From the NCBI RefSeq assembly GCF_029168945.1, contig NC_083608.1:20726136-20790135 (forward strand): 64,000 bases of DNA, in the 5' to 3' direction. The DNA is from Cannabis sativa. Its lineage: Eukaryota > Streptophyta > Magnoliopsida > Rosales > Cannabaceae. Within the stretch, counting starts at the first letter, position 1. Each line of letters opens with the position of its first letter. The position numbers and the translations under genes were made by a program. Under the pieces are notes generated by a model. That model searched no databases, had not been told where the DNA came from, and worked only from the letters and a program-made list of their open reading frames with translations. Positions 34,441 through 46,020 of this stretch are shown here, in pieces.

Positions 34441-34452
34441 GCTCTGGTACCA
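34441..34452 (-). other. Primer-binding site of the gypsy element
   Basis: Minus strand TGGTACCAGAGC, three bases from the 5' LTR end. It differs by one base from the complement of the plant initiator tRNA-Met 3' end. Confidence 0.7.
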
Positions 34453-34455
34453 TTT

Positions 34456-34609
34456 TGTAACGCCCTTACTTACGTAAAATAAGATGCCATAAATAAACTG
34501 GCGTTAAGATACTAATGTTGCCTTTATTATTTATTTATCTCACTATTTAATATATATATCATTTTTTTTCTAATCACACACGCACAACAACAACAACAAC
34601 AACAACAAC

Positions 34610-34669
<60 letters not shown>

Positions 34670-34732
34670 TATTTAATTGTATCACACTTAATATACCAAA
34701 TACCAATATATGTATATAAACTGGATATTACA
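34456..34732 (-). repeat. 5' LTR of the gypsy element
   Basis: 277 bp, longer than its partner because the CAA/TAA tract (34583-34669, about 9 CAA and 20 TAA units) has changed in length. Confidence 0.93.
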
Positions 34733-34737
34733 GAAGG

Positions 34738-34914
34738 AGCCCCAAAAAAATAGAAGAAAAATATATATAAGTTGTTTTCCACTGTTGATGATGATCTACT
34801 GGTGAAAATTATCTTCTGGTGGTGATGGCCAATTTTTGGTGCCTGCGGGTTACTCGGAGCTTATTTTTGTAACTCACTTGGGATGAATTTTGACAACGAT
34901 AGCTTGAGAGTTAT
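34738..34914 (-). other. Older retroelement leader or LTR, right part
   Basis: Continuation of 28706-29050 after the gypsy insertion. No coding sequence. Confidence 0.4.
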
Positions 34915-35649
34915 TGTAACGCCCTAAATAATTAGGCACGCTACCCAAGATACTTATAAAACCCTAATCCCCTGAACGGGATTACTAATAAAATTAGCGC
35001 AGAATTTAAACTTTAATCATAAACGGAATGAAAATAAAACTTGTAATAATTTAAACTTTACAATCTAAAAGTTACAGAAGTTGGGATCCCAAAAACATTT
35101 ACAAAATATTATTACAAGTCCTTTTCTTTCAGCTGGCCTAAGCGGCAAAACAGAGTCTCAAAAATACAACACTAGTAGACCCCAACCCGCTTGGTCTGAT
35201 ATGGCCCGGACATGTACATTCTTCGTCCAACTCATGTACTCGTGGCTGATCAGCAATAGTCTTACCCTTTCCTGCACAGTAGAGCACCCGTGAGCCAAGC
35301 CCAGCAAGACAGTATAAAATATATCAATAATATGCTCATCATACAATATAAACAATAATGCCATCTAAATCTGTCTCTGTGACACAGACCTGCATGTTGG
35401 GCTCACATGCCTATTTATGTTTACGTGGTGTAAACCTACTTGTTGCTCTCACACGTCTATTTATGTCTACGTGGCGTAGACCTAAGTGTTGCTCTCACAC
35501 GTCTAAATACAATAAGGCCTTAGAATGGTTCATCTCGGTTATGGTTACCGAGTCCAACCTGATTATGCCTTGAACGCATAACCCTTAAATCTACATATAA
35601 TCATACACTTAACATGGTGTAGAATTTACTCAACTTACATCACTAGGGT

Positions 35650-36389
35650 TAGGGGTGTACATAAAACCGCTCAAACCGCCCGCACCACACCGCAACGCAA
35701 AAAAAAAATGAGGTTTGAAATTCTTCGCGGTGCGGTTGCAGTTTGAATTTTTCTCAAACCGTGTGGTGCGATGTAGTTTGTGATTTTGAATTATTAAACC
35801 GCGATTCAAACCGCACCGCACCGCATGTTTTAAAATTTCAATTTTTATATTTATTTAATTAAGCCCATACATATGAGCCCAACCCAAGCCCATAAATCTT
35901 AGGGAAAAATCCATAATTCTTCACAAACCCTCTCTTCTTAGCAACAAACCCAAGCCCATACATGTGTATTGAAATTTGGAGTTGGAAGTTTTTGTTTGTT
36001 TTATTTTTAATCTATAATTATGTTAGTTGTACATTTTTATTGTTGTTGGAATTTAATTAGCTTCAAGTTTGTTATTTTGATTTAGGTGTGTTATTGAAAC
36101 TTTTAAAAGATTATTGACTTATTGTTGTTGTTATAACTTTTATTAGTCTCAAGTTTTTTGTATTTTCTTAACTGTTTTGGAATAATTATATTAATGATAG
36201 TTTAATTATTTTATGACGATTTCAAAAAAAAATTGTGATAGTTTAAACCGCAGAAACCGCATCATTTTTTGCGGTGCAGTTTTTTAGTATCGCGGTGTGG
36301 GTGCGGTTTGGAAAATTGGAAAAACCACATGTGCAGGTTGGTTTAAAAAAATAGTTAAAACCACACCACCCGCACCGCGAACACCCCTA
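35650..36389. mobile_element. hAT-type element, 8-bp TSD ACTAGGGT
   Basis: Ends TAGGGGTGTAC (35650) and GAACACCCCTA (to 36389), flanked by ACTAGGGT at 35642-35649 and 36390-36397. Both arms are built of AAACCGC/GCGGTTT and GCACCGC words that can pair with each other. Length 740 bp, no transposase. Same end type as 25852-26584 but a different sequence family. Confidence 0.92.
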
Positions 36390-37553
36390 ACTAGGGTAAT
36401 AACCCTAGGCTATTAACTGCTCATATTAGGGTAATAACCTTAATTCAGGTTACAATTACTCACATATATCAATATCAGTATAAGCGCCACTGCGCATACT
36501 CTATGTGCTAACTACTCTCTTACCTGTTGTCCCGCAATAGTAGAGATTCCAAATCCGTGGGTACTCCTAACCATGTGCCGGTAATCCTAGTCACACAATC
36601 TGGGATTTTCACAAATAGGGTTAGCCCCTAATTTCACATTCATAAAATATATTCATGGCATTTAAAATATAGATAATCACATAGAGCTTGGAACGAGCTT
36701 TCCAACGATATAAATAACTCCCAAAACGGAGTCCCGAATCAAAAGTTATGGCCAAAACAAAATTCAGCATTGTCCTGATACGCCCAACTGCACTGGTTGA
36801 ACAAAATTTCGAACCAACCGGAATTCCGGTTGTCTAGGAAGCAACAATACGAAAAAACTCAATTTTTAAGCCCCCATAACCTACTCAAATCTTCCCCAAA
36901 CACCACCAAATTTTCTAGAGCATCATCATATAACATATTAAACATATTCTACAACTCAAATACAATAATTTCACCAATCAAAAAGTGTCATTAAAGCTCC
37001 AAGCTTGAGTTCCATGAACTCAAGCTTGCTTTACACAACCAAAATCAAACCTACAATCAGATTTTAAACTCAATGAAATCCTAAAAACGACTTTGAATTT
37101 ACCAAAAATAAATCCCACAATTCAACACAAAATCATGGCTTAAACTCATAAAATCCAAGCTCTTGAACTTGAGCTTAATTTCAACATACCCAAATATTTT
37201 TTTTTTCTAGCAACAATATTCCAAACAAATCATGAATTCTAATCTAGAAAATAATCTTTAATCTTATTCCATGCTCAACAAACATAAATCACAACTAAAT
37301 TAAGGAATTTACACTTTAATCCCTCAAAAACAATACAATTCCTACATACATGCATAAACAAGAATATTTCATTTAATTCATACTTTTTCCACAATCATAT
37401 TCAGCAAGGAATTCAATTAAAATTCAGTAGGAAAGCTACCTCAAATCCAAGCTTTCAACCCAATTTTCCAACAATTAAGCTTTAATCCAAGCTAGCTTTC
37501 TTCAATTTCAAAATTGAAAATCAAAAGGGTTTAGAGAGAGAGAGAGGGGCGGC

Positions 37554-37575
37554 GGGGGGGGGGGGGGGGGGGGGG
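37554..37575. repeat. Homopolymer of 22 G
   Basis: A run of 22 G preceded by an AGAG tract and GGGGCGG. It could form G-quadruplexes. Length may be unreliable because such runs are hard to sequence. Confidence 0.85.
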
Positions 37576-37910
37576 TCGGGCAAGGGGTGGAATAAACCAA
37601 AATTTCCTTTGCTTTTTCTCAAAATTCCATCTTTTATTAATTGTAGAAAATAAAAGTCAAAAGACCATTTTACCCCTAGGGCTATAAAACATGCATATAC
37701 ACTAACATGGGCAATTTAGTCATTTCATGATCATTAATTTCCAATAAAATTCAAATTTCTCATATCAAATAAAATGCCACATAATTCAATCCAATCTGCA
37801 TGTCGGGCCCGAACCCGGTTCGACCCGAATTAACCGGTTGTGACTATACCGCGCCCACCTGTCAGAACACACCTGAAAAGACAACACATGCATACTATAT
37901 AATAATATAG

Positions 37911-38086
37911 TATAATGTATGAATTCGATTTAAGTCCAGAACATATGAATTTGTTAATGATTATAGTGTTGCCAGCATAGTGGAATATAATCTTAAATAT
38001 ATGTTCGAAAGTTTATTCCCTGATTTGTCAGTTCACTGGATTTAGACTGACATGATAATCAGTGATAGGTATTCTTACACCTTGGA
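37911..38086 (+). repeat. Copia LTR fragment
   Basis: 176 bp nearly identical to about 49030-49206 in the LTR at 48911-50775 (tatgaattcgatttaagtcc...cttacaccttgga). Both edges are abrupt and no LTR terminus is included. Confidence 0.8.
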
Positions 38087-39167
38087 AAAAATTAAGCAAT
38101 TTCCTTTTTTACAGAACTCAATTTCGATTTTATGTGAATTAGTTATGATTTTTTGAAGATTTGAAAAAAAAAATCGGGGGTGGTGACACACACTTGTGCG
38201 CGCTGCTGGCTGCTGGCAGCACCCTTTGTGCACCCAAGCAGCCCCTTGCGCCCAAGGATGTGTACCTGGATGGTGTGCTTTGCATACTGTCCGTACAGCT
38301 CAAAATTTTTTCGTTTTTCTTCGATTTTTCATGCTATTTCATGGAATTAAGTTCCGATTTTTTGTGTAGTTTTGTATTTTGATTTTCACTTTTCATATTT
38401 CAAATCTAATTATCAGAAATAAATTAATTTGATTTTTTAAAAATTAATTTTAGATACTAGTGTAATTTGAATTTGAAAATAGGTAAAAATCTATTTTTTG
38501 CTTACTTCTTTTCTTATTTTTTAAAATTTGATTATTTTATCTTATTTTTAAATCTAAGGGCAGATATTAAATTCCTTTTATAAAATATTCTATTTTAAGT
38601 AATTTGACCTTATTTAGATTTAAAATAAGATTACTATAATCATGGTATTTTAAATAGAAATAAGATATTTTTGCTAACTTTTAAATTTTGTTATTTTTAC
38701 TTAAATTAAATTATAAAATCAGAAAAGGGTATGTTTTTATCATTTTATTTTATTGAATATTTAATTTATAAAATAACATGAAATTTAAAAGGTGGTTAGC
38801 AAAATTTTTTTTAAATGATATTTAGGTTAGTTGAAACCTAATTTTTCAAAAATTGTAGGTTTATTTTAAAAATTTTTTAACCGAAAATAATTTTTTTATT
38901 TAAATATTAGTTTCGAATTTTTTTTATTAATTAATTTAAAATTAAATAAATCCTACATCCAACTATCCAAAGTCAACTTGTTGCAGGAGTATGTGTTTTA
39001 GGTTGTTTGTAAGTTTTCTAAAACCTATTATTGCTTGATCTAAATTGCCATGGGTAACTTGTTGACAGATCCAATGATCTGATTTTAACCCATGGTTCAA
39101 TTGTCAATAGGTCAAGTAAATAATTTGTAACAGGTAAATTTTACATTCTTCTTTCATCGGTGTATAA
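38087..39167. other. Non-coding, probably retroelement-derived
   Basis: A GC-richer patch (38170-38290, a TG/GC-rich region with CTGCTGGCTGCTGGCAGC) is followed by AT-rich DNA. The short frame there does not resemble a known protein. Confidence 0.35.
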
Positions 39168-41396
39168 TGTAAAGCCCGCTTAGTTAATTTGGAAATTAGC
39201 AGCTGTTTATGTTTAATTATGAAATTATTTATAGCTATTTAAATAATTTATTACTGTTATTTACGGAATTCAGAAATGCATGATTATGTCATCAGTAGCT
39301 TTTATATTTCGCATTTCCGGTGTCCGGTATTTTGGAACTCGGCGTTTGGCTCAGTAGAAATCACAACTTAGTATGTTAGTATTTTGGGGACGGGTTTTAG
39401 ACATTGGGAATGTCGGGAATGGCCGGGAATTTAGAATGTCCCAAAAATACCCCTTTAGTATGATTTTTGTGGTTATATGGTGGAGGGGCAAAATGGTCTT
39501 TTTGCCCCATTAGTATTTTGTCTTCTAGTGAAATTATTAATGGAAAATAAATGTTAAATGTTTATTTTAATTGTTAATTGTTGGCTGAAATGGTTTTGGG
39601 TTAAGTGGCTTTACTCTTTTAATTTCCTTCATTTTTCAACACTTAGAGAAAAAATTAGAATTTTCAAAACACTCTCTCTCTTTTTTCTCTCTTTTCGGCT
39701 GGCTGCTTGGGGATCAAGGGCTGGGTTTTTCTTTGAATTTCAAGCTTGATTCAACCTTAATTTGTGAGCTCTTGATTGTGGTAGGTGATTCTAACTCTTT
39801 CCCTTTATTTTCTTGAATAAAAATGGTGAAAATATGAGTAAATGCATGTTTATTTGAAGTTCTTGCTGCTGTGAATTGTTGTTGTTTTCTAAAGTTTATC
39901 TTGCTATTTTTAAGTAATTTAGAGCTAGTGTATGCATGTTGATTACTTGGAATTATGTTTTGGGAGTTTTTAGTTCAAGAGCATGATTTTTGAAAATGTA
40001 TGTGAATCTGTAAATTACTGGCTGTGGTTGATCATTTTCATTTTCAGAGGCTTAGTTATGCATATTTATGTAGGTTTGATCTAGCTTGATTGCATGTTAG
40101 TGGATTTTAATCAAGTTTGAGTTTTGGAACTCAAAGCTTGGTCTTTAATGGCATTTTGTGATTCTGTGAGTTCTGGGTGATTTTGTTGCCTTTGAATGGT
40201 TATTTGGGGTATATAGATCAGGTCTGGAAGGTCTTGCATGATTTGGATTAGATTTGATCGAGTTATGAATTTTTGAAAATTCTGAGGAACCTAATTCCGT
40301 TGTGCAACGGAATTCCGGATGGGTGTCCAATTCCCTTAACCGGAATTAGGTTGGGCAACGTTTCCTACGCGGTTGGGGAATTTTTCCGAACCCTAGTTTT
40401 TCTCGTTTTTAGGTTTTTAGGGGTATTGCCATGCTTGTTATCGATAGGGAAACTTTTAGTTTCAAGTTTTAGTCCCCGGGAAGTGATTTAGCGTGTCACT
40501 TATAGCGTTGTGATTTTTATGGTTTAGGAGCCGATGTCAATCCGCCACTCGGCTTCCGGTCGGGTTGACCGGCACACTGAAATCGGAATCCAGTAAGATT
40601 AGTATAACGGTATGCATATGTAGATTACATGTTTAGCGTGCATGTAGGAAGCCCGCTAGATTACATTAGTTATGTATTTAGGCTTCGAACCATCCAACCC
40701 CGTCACGTCGGTATTGTGGGAGTATGACAAGAGCGGAGTATGACCGGCTCGACCGATCAGCCGACATTTTGGTTGGTGGTTCATCTATTGACCTATCCGT
40801 CGGTACGACAGTGGAGTATGACCGACCCGAGTATGACCTGGTTCGACCGATCGGAGGATACTTGTCGATAGCCGTACCGTCCCCCGAACGTTCAAAAACT
40901 CGCACCATGTTGGACATGGCGGTAGTAGCTCGCACCATGTTGGACATGGCAGTAGCGGGACTCAGTATCGTGTTGGACACGGCAGTTAGTTATGTATGAT
41001 ATTATTATGCTTTTCTTACTGAGTCTGTCGACTCACAGTTTATGTTCATGTGTAGGTAAAGGCAAGGCTTTAGCTGATGGACCGTGAGCGAGCTTATGGG
41101 ATTGTACATGTCGGGGCGGTTAGGCCTGGAGCGTACGATCCTCGGGACAGCAAGGCTGAGATTTTTGTAACTGGTCGTTAGACGACTTTATTTTGATGTA
41201 AAAGTTAAACAGTTAAAACGTTTGTAAATGATTTTATAAATCGGGATCCCGAGACTTTTATAATATGTTTTACAAGTTTAATCAAAAAGCAAAAATTTAA
41301 TTAATCACGTTTTTCCATAAACCTCGTTGATTAGCAACGAGCTGCACAGTACGTTTAAAAATCACGTAATACGCCTAAGATAGTTAGGGTGTTACA
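39168..41396 (+). mobile_element. Solo LTR of a gypsy-type element, TSD TATAA
   Basis: 2229 bp beginning TGTAAAGCCCGC and ending GGGTGTTACA, with TATAA at 39163-39167 and 41397-41401. Perfect TSD and TG...CA ends without internal sequence show a solo LTR left by recombination. It contains a 30-bp minisatellite at 40899-40988. The overlapping open frames around 40680-40999 come from this minisatellite and the GC-rich patch and are not genes. Orientation is inferred from similarity to other long gypsy LTRs. Confidence 0.88.
40899..40988. repeat. 30-bp minisatellite, 3 copies
   Basis: CTCGCACCATGTTGGACATG plus ten more bases at 40899 and 40929, and a diverged third copy (gtgttggacacggcag) from about 40959. 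Confidence 0.85.
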
Positions 41397-41401
41397 TATA
41401 A

Positions 41402-44126
41402 CCTAGTAACATGATAGAATCCATCCAAATCTGTGTGCCTGTGTGAGCCTATATGTTTACTTTTTATAATAGATGCATATAGGTTGTTGCTAAATAAAAT
41501 GTCACACCCTGATAGATTTTATTTAGGTCCATTTAGTTTTTGGACCTATTCAATTAATAACAGTTATTTATTTTAAGGTTAAATTCCTCTCTTTTGGGCC
41601 TTGTGTGAGAGTTGGGGGCCAATAGAAGTGGGTACGACATACTAAACCCAGCTCCCCCTCACATGAACTACCCCAACTGTGAAGGCCCATTTGCCTGATT
41701 TGGATAACTGTACTAGGTTAATTAAATTATTTCAACCTAATAAAATTGATTAGCAACATAATTAATTTCAATTTTTTTTAAAAGAAATTAATTTAAGAAA
41801 AACATACTTAGTTTAATGAATTAATTTCTAGATAAACTATTTGTATTTTTCTTGTATTTAATTAAATAAAGAATTTTAACTAACTAGATTCGTTCTGAAA
41901 CTTACTTTAATTATTTCATTAAATATTGCTATTTAAGTTATAAATTAGTTATTTCTAACTAATTTTGCTTATTAACTTAAATTTGAACATCTTTTGAATT
42001 TAATATTAAGTTGAGGAATTCTAGGAATTGGTTATTGAAGATTCTTAAGATATTTTTTAAGTTGATTTTAAACTTAAATTGGAATATTCTTAAATTAAGT
42101 AGTTACCACTTAATTTTGATATTTAATTAAATTTCATTTGGAAACTTTTTAAGTTGGTTATTATAGATTCTTTCTATAACAACTTAAATTAGATATTTTC
42201 TAAATCTTGAAATGATACTTAGTTAAATTGAGATATTTTCTAGATAGTTATTTCTATACTAATTATTATATCTAATATTAAAATAAGAAAATATCATTGT
42301 GAAACTAATTATTTAATAATTAATTTTGGTACAATTCAAGTTAAGAGTATGTTTCCTAGTATTAAATTAGAAATTAATAATTAAGCATTCTCTATACTTA
42401 ATTATTTATTTCTTGAATTTAATACATTTAATTAAATTAAAAATTTCAATATCTACGTTGATTTTCATCATGATACTTAAATATTGTTATTTTCATGATA
42501 TTTAATTAAATAGAAAATTATTTTAAGTTGGAAATTTTTTCTTTAAAATTTCAGAATAACTTAAATTTGAATAATTTTCCATTTATATTTTATTTTATTT
42601 TATTATTTTCAAAATTGCATTTTTTTTAAATGTAGAAATTTCGAATTTTATTTGAAAAATAGATTAAAGTTGAAAATTATTTATTTTAATTTTGGACCAA
42701 CTTAAATCAATGATTTTTTTTATTTAATGATTAATTAAAATAAATGAACTAAAATATATTATAATTAGAAAAAGAATTAATTAGTCAATGAAAGTCTAGA
42801 TAGATATTATCTGTTATGCTTGAAGTATTTTTCTAGTGTATTTAATTAAATAGAAAATTAATATTTAAGTTGATTTTCATCATGATACTTAAATATTTAA
42901 AAATTTTCTTTATTATTTAATTAAATAGGAAAATTATATTTTTTGTTGTAAAATAATTTTATTAATTAATTTTGGGCCAACATAAAATTAGAATAATTTT
43001 TCCAGGATTTATTTTTTTAAAGCATTTTTCGAAAGTAGTATTCTTATTTACTTCAATTTTTCAAAATGCAATATATATTTATAGAAAATTAAATTTGAGT
43101 TGTAAATTAATTTAAATTAATTTTGAAACAACTTAAATTGAATAATTTTCTAAATATTTATTGGAAATTATTACTAAGATGGAAATAATTCATGTTATTT
43201 TCATATTCATCTAAGTATAGTTTATAAATATTAAATTAAAATTTATATTTAGAATTTTTCATTCTAAAATTGGAAATTTTAATTAAATAAATATATATTT
43301 AAAATAAATTGATTAAAATAAATATTAGAAGAAAATACACTTTAAAATAACGAGCTTTATTATTATTAGGACATTCAATCTCCATTGTTGGTCTTACAAT
43401 AGTTAAATATTTTCAATACAACCTCGAGACGCTAGACTTCGTCCCCCTTATGGATGGTTATTCGTTGAACGCATTTAACACCGTTAGATCTCATTTGATA
43501 AGTGTTTTGTAAGTTTTCGTCTCTATTAGACTCTCCCCTACGGTGACTACTTAGAGATAAACTTATAAAACATGAAACAATGGTGGAAGCTCATAAAATG
43601 AGAATAACCTTGACTCTCGCCTACCGGAACAACGTTGGATTCTTATTTTGATCGAATAAAAAGGTTGCTAGAATGGTTTGTATTTTAGATGAGCTGACAA
43701 CTCTATTCAATGAATGATACTTTGACTCTCGCCTACCGAGACACTGTATCAGTTTGTTGGAAACCTTAGAAATTATTTAAGATGTGCATGTTTTGTATTT
43801 TCACATGTCTTTGTTATTTGCTATATATTTGATAATTTCTGAATTGTGTATGAATTTATATTGAACCATGTTATTTTCTGTTATTAAGTTGTAGTTTAAT
43901 TTCAAATCTTCATTGTTGGTCTAACTTGGCTTGTTGTTTTAATGGGACAAATCCCTAATGGATTGTCATCCATTAGAAAAATATAATAGTGTTAGATCTC
44001 GATAGATAAATATTGTAAATGCAACATCTAGTTGTTCATCAATTGATGACACCTTAGACTAGTATTTACAATATGAAACAAGAAGATTGTATAAATAAGA
44101 TTACTTTGACTCTCGCTAATCGGAGC
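41402..44126. other. Retroelement-derived AT-rich DNA with degenerate repeats
   Basis: No coding sequence. From about 41990 to 43160, pairs of AAGTTG...CAACTTAA words recur as imperfect hairpins, and GTTGATTTTCATCATGATAC occurs twice (near 42459 and 42868). At 43420-44126 the phrase TTTGACTCTCGC recurs (near 43610, 43722, 44103), linked to GTTGGATTCTTATTT, which resumes after the solo LTR at 46030. This looks like the decayed 5' region of a large copia element. Confidence 0.5.
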
Positions 44127-46020
44127 TGTTGGAATTTATTTTACCAGGATCTTAGATCTACTCACAAGTATGTTGTTTAACACCCTAAATATGAACTTTC
44201 TAAAACGATAAATAAACACATATAAAGTTAAGAAAACATTACATTGGTTGCAGCAGAATAATGTCTCCTTCCACTCAGATCTCTAACCCTTGTATCCTTT
44301 CTGTCGCAGAGTATTATCAAGATCTGAGTCCGAATGTCCTTCTCTTTGTGTGTGATCCTTCACAGTCTTCCAATCTATGATTGAGGTACCACTTGCTGTG
44401 TGTGGGCACTACTCTATCACTGAGGGTTTCGAAATTTAGAAGAGAAAAAGAGAGAGAGTTAAGTTCGGCTATAGAGAGAGAGGGAAGGCTCAGTTTTTCT
44501 CAAAAAGTTGATTTTCTGATTTTCTGACAAAAAGCATTGAAAACTTGTTATTTGACTGAGCCATCACTTTCTATTTATAGGCAACTACTATGTTTAGGTT
44601 AATAATTATTTGACATTAAAATAATAAAAATATTAATTGGAAAAACATGCTTAAGTGGCCGGCCAAGGTGTTTAATGGGCCTAACTTGGTTTTTGCAGTT
44701 TCACAATTTTTATTTCTATTTTCTCAAAAATGCCAATTTTCCAATTCTAACCTTTTAAATGCCAAAACTAATTATTTAATAACTAAAATAGATTATTAAA
44801 TAATATTGTCATTTAATTTAATTATTAATTAGACATATAAAGTCTATTAATTAATAAATAAACCTAGAATCTCTTTTCTTTACAATTTCACCCCTGCTTA
44901 GTGAAAATTCACAAATTACACATAGTCTAACTTTAGAATTATAATTGATTAATCACGAATCAATTATTGAGTCTTACAAGCAGTATAGTCTCAACTAGAA
45001 TGGGGACCATGGATCTATATGCTGAGCTTCCAATAAGTGAACCGAATTTACTAAGTAAATCCCTACTTATTAATTCCTCGTTGAATCCACTCTTAGAACT
45101 TAGAATTGCACTCTCAGACTTATATAGAGCATATTATATGTTCCACGATATAGATATGCTATCTCATTTAACCATTGTTATAATCTTATTGTGATCAAAG
45201 ATCCTCTATATAGATGATTTACATCGAGATGGGATAATTTTACCGTTCTCACCCCTCAACGTATTTTGTCCCTTAAAACATTTAGCTACCTGCAAATGAT
45301 GTATAGTGATCTAAGAATTAGTCACTTAAACAAGAGCTCATCCATTTACTTCTATTCAGCTAAGCTCGAAGGGAATCATCACTTGACTTCTATACACCAG
45401 TAGAAGCTATAGATTCCATATTTATGTTCACCACTCCCACTCAATCATACTATCATGTTCCCAAAATATACGTATCACCCTGACCCAAAAGTAGGCTTAA
45501 CTAATAAATCAAAGAACATGAATAGCACTCTTGAGTTGAGCCTAAGCATATCAGGATTTAGATTCTTTTAATCTTAAGATCAACTACTGATATTGACTTG
45601 GAAAGATATGACGGTAAGTTTATAATATCTTAACTAAGTTACAATATCGGTCCAGTCCAATGTATACTCCATACATTTGAAACTAGTATACTTTACCAAT
45701 GTCCTGGAAAGAACATAAAACTTACTCCAAGTGTAAGTACACATCATCGCTGATTATCACATTAGTGTAAATCCAAAACACTGATGAAACAGGGACTTAG
45801 TCTTTTGATTCATATTATCACAATCACATTCCACTGTGTTGACGATACTGTAATTGTGAATAAACATATGATATGGACTTAACAGATTTTGTGTGTAAAT
45901 GTAATAAACATATTAAACCATTAGCATGTAAAATTCATGCAAACATAAATCACTTCAAATTTCTTATATTGATAACTAATCAGATTGTAAAGGGTTTTAT
46001 TTAGGGCACAAAACCCAACA
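44127..46020 (-). mobile_element. Solo LTR of a copia element, TSD GGAGC
   Basis: 1894 bp beginning TGTTGGAATTTATTTTACC and ending AAAACCCAACA, with GGAGC at 44122-44126 and 46021-46025. In its own orientation (minus) the LTR starts TGTTGGGTTTTGTGCCC. It is the inverse of the LTR at 48911-50775. The interior includes the FseI-like palindrome GGCCGGCC and the cluster of short steps typical of such LTRs. No coding function; the open frame near 44967 is within the LTR. Confidence 0.92.

Larger units (their letters stand above)
29051..34732 (-). mobile_element. Ty3/gypsy chromovirus-like element, TSD GAAGG
   Basis: LTRs at 29051-29304 and 34456-34732 (TGTAACGCCC...ATATTACA), flanked by GAAGG at 29046-29050 and 34733-34737. 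Outside their microsatellite the LTRs differ only by one T in a T-run, so insertion is recent. The primer-binding site (minus TGGTACCAGAGC at 34441-34452) resembles initiator-Met tRNA. The polypurine tract is TTAAGGAGGGTAGAA, next to 29304. On the minus strand the order is gag, protease, RT, RNase H, integrase, chromodomain, which defines a gypsy chromovirus, probably Tekay/Del-like. Every domain is broken by stops or frameshifts, so it is not autonomous. Confidence 0.95.
34915..37910 (-). mobile_element. Gypsy-type long LTR remnant
   Basis: Begins TGTAACGCCCTAAATAATTA and, read on the minus strand, has the same layout as the 3' end of the solo LTR at 39168-41396: a GGGATCCC word, runs of ACAAGTTT, and an end in GGGCGTTACA. 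An hAT element (35650-36389) and a 22-base G run interrupt it. The opposite end and a TSD were not found; it is cut off by a copia LTR fragment at 37911. No coding sequence. Confidence 0.5.

Noticed and set aside
38161..38382. 73-residue frame with Cys/Leu-rich sequence
   Set aside because: A GC-richer patch in retroelement-derived DNA, no recognisable domain or splice context.
40678..40999. Overlapping 90-100-residue frames on both strands
   Set aside because: They lie inside the solo LTR 39168-41396 and derive from its minisatellite; no known domain.
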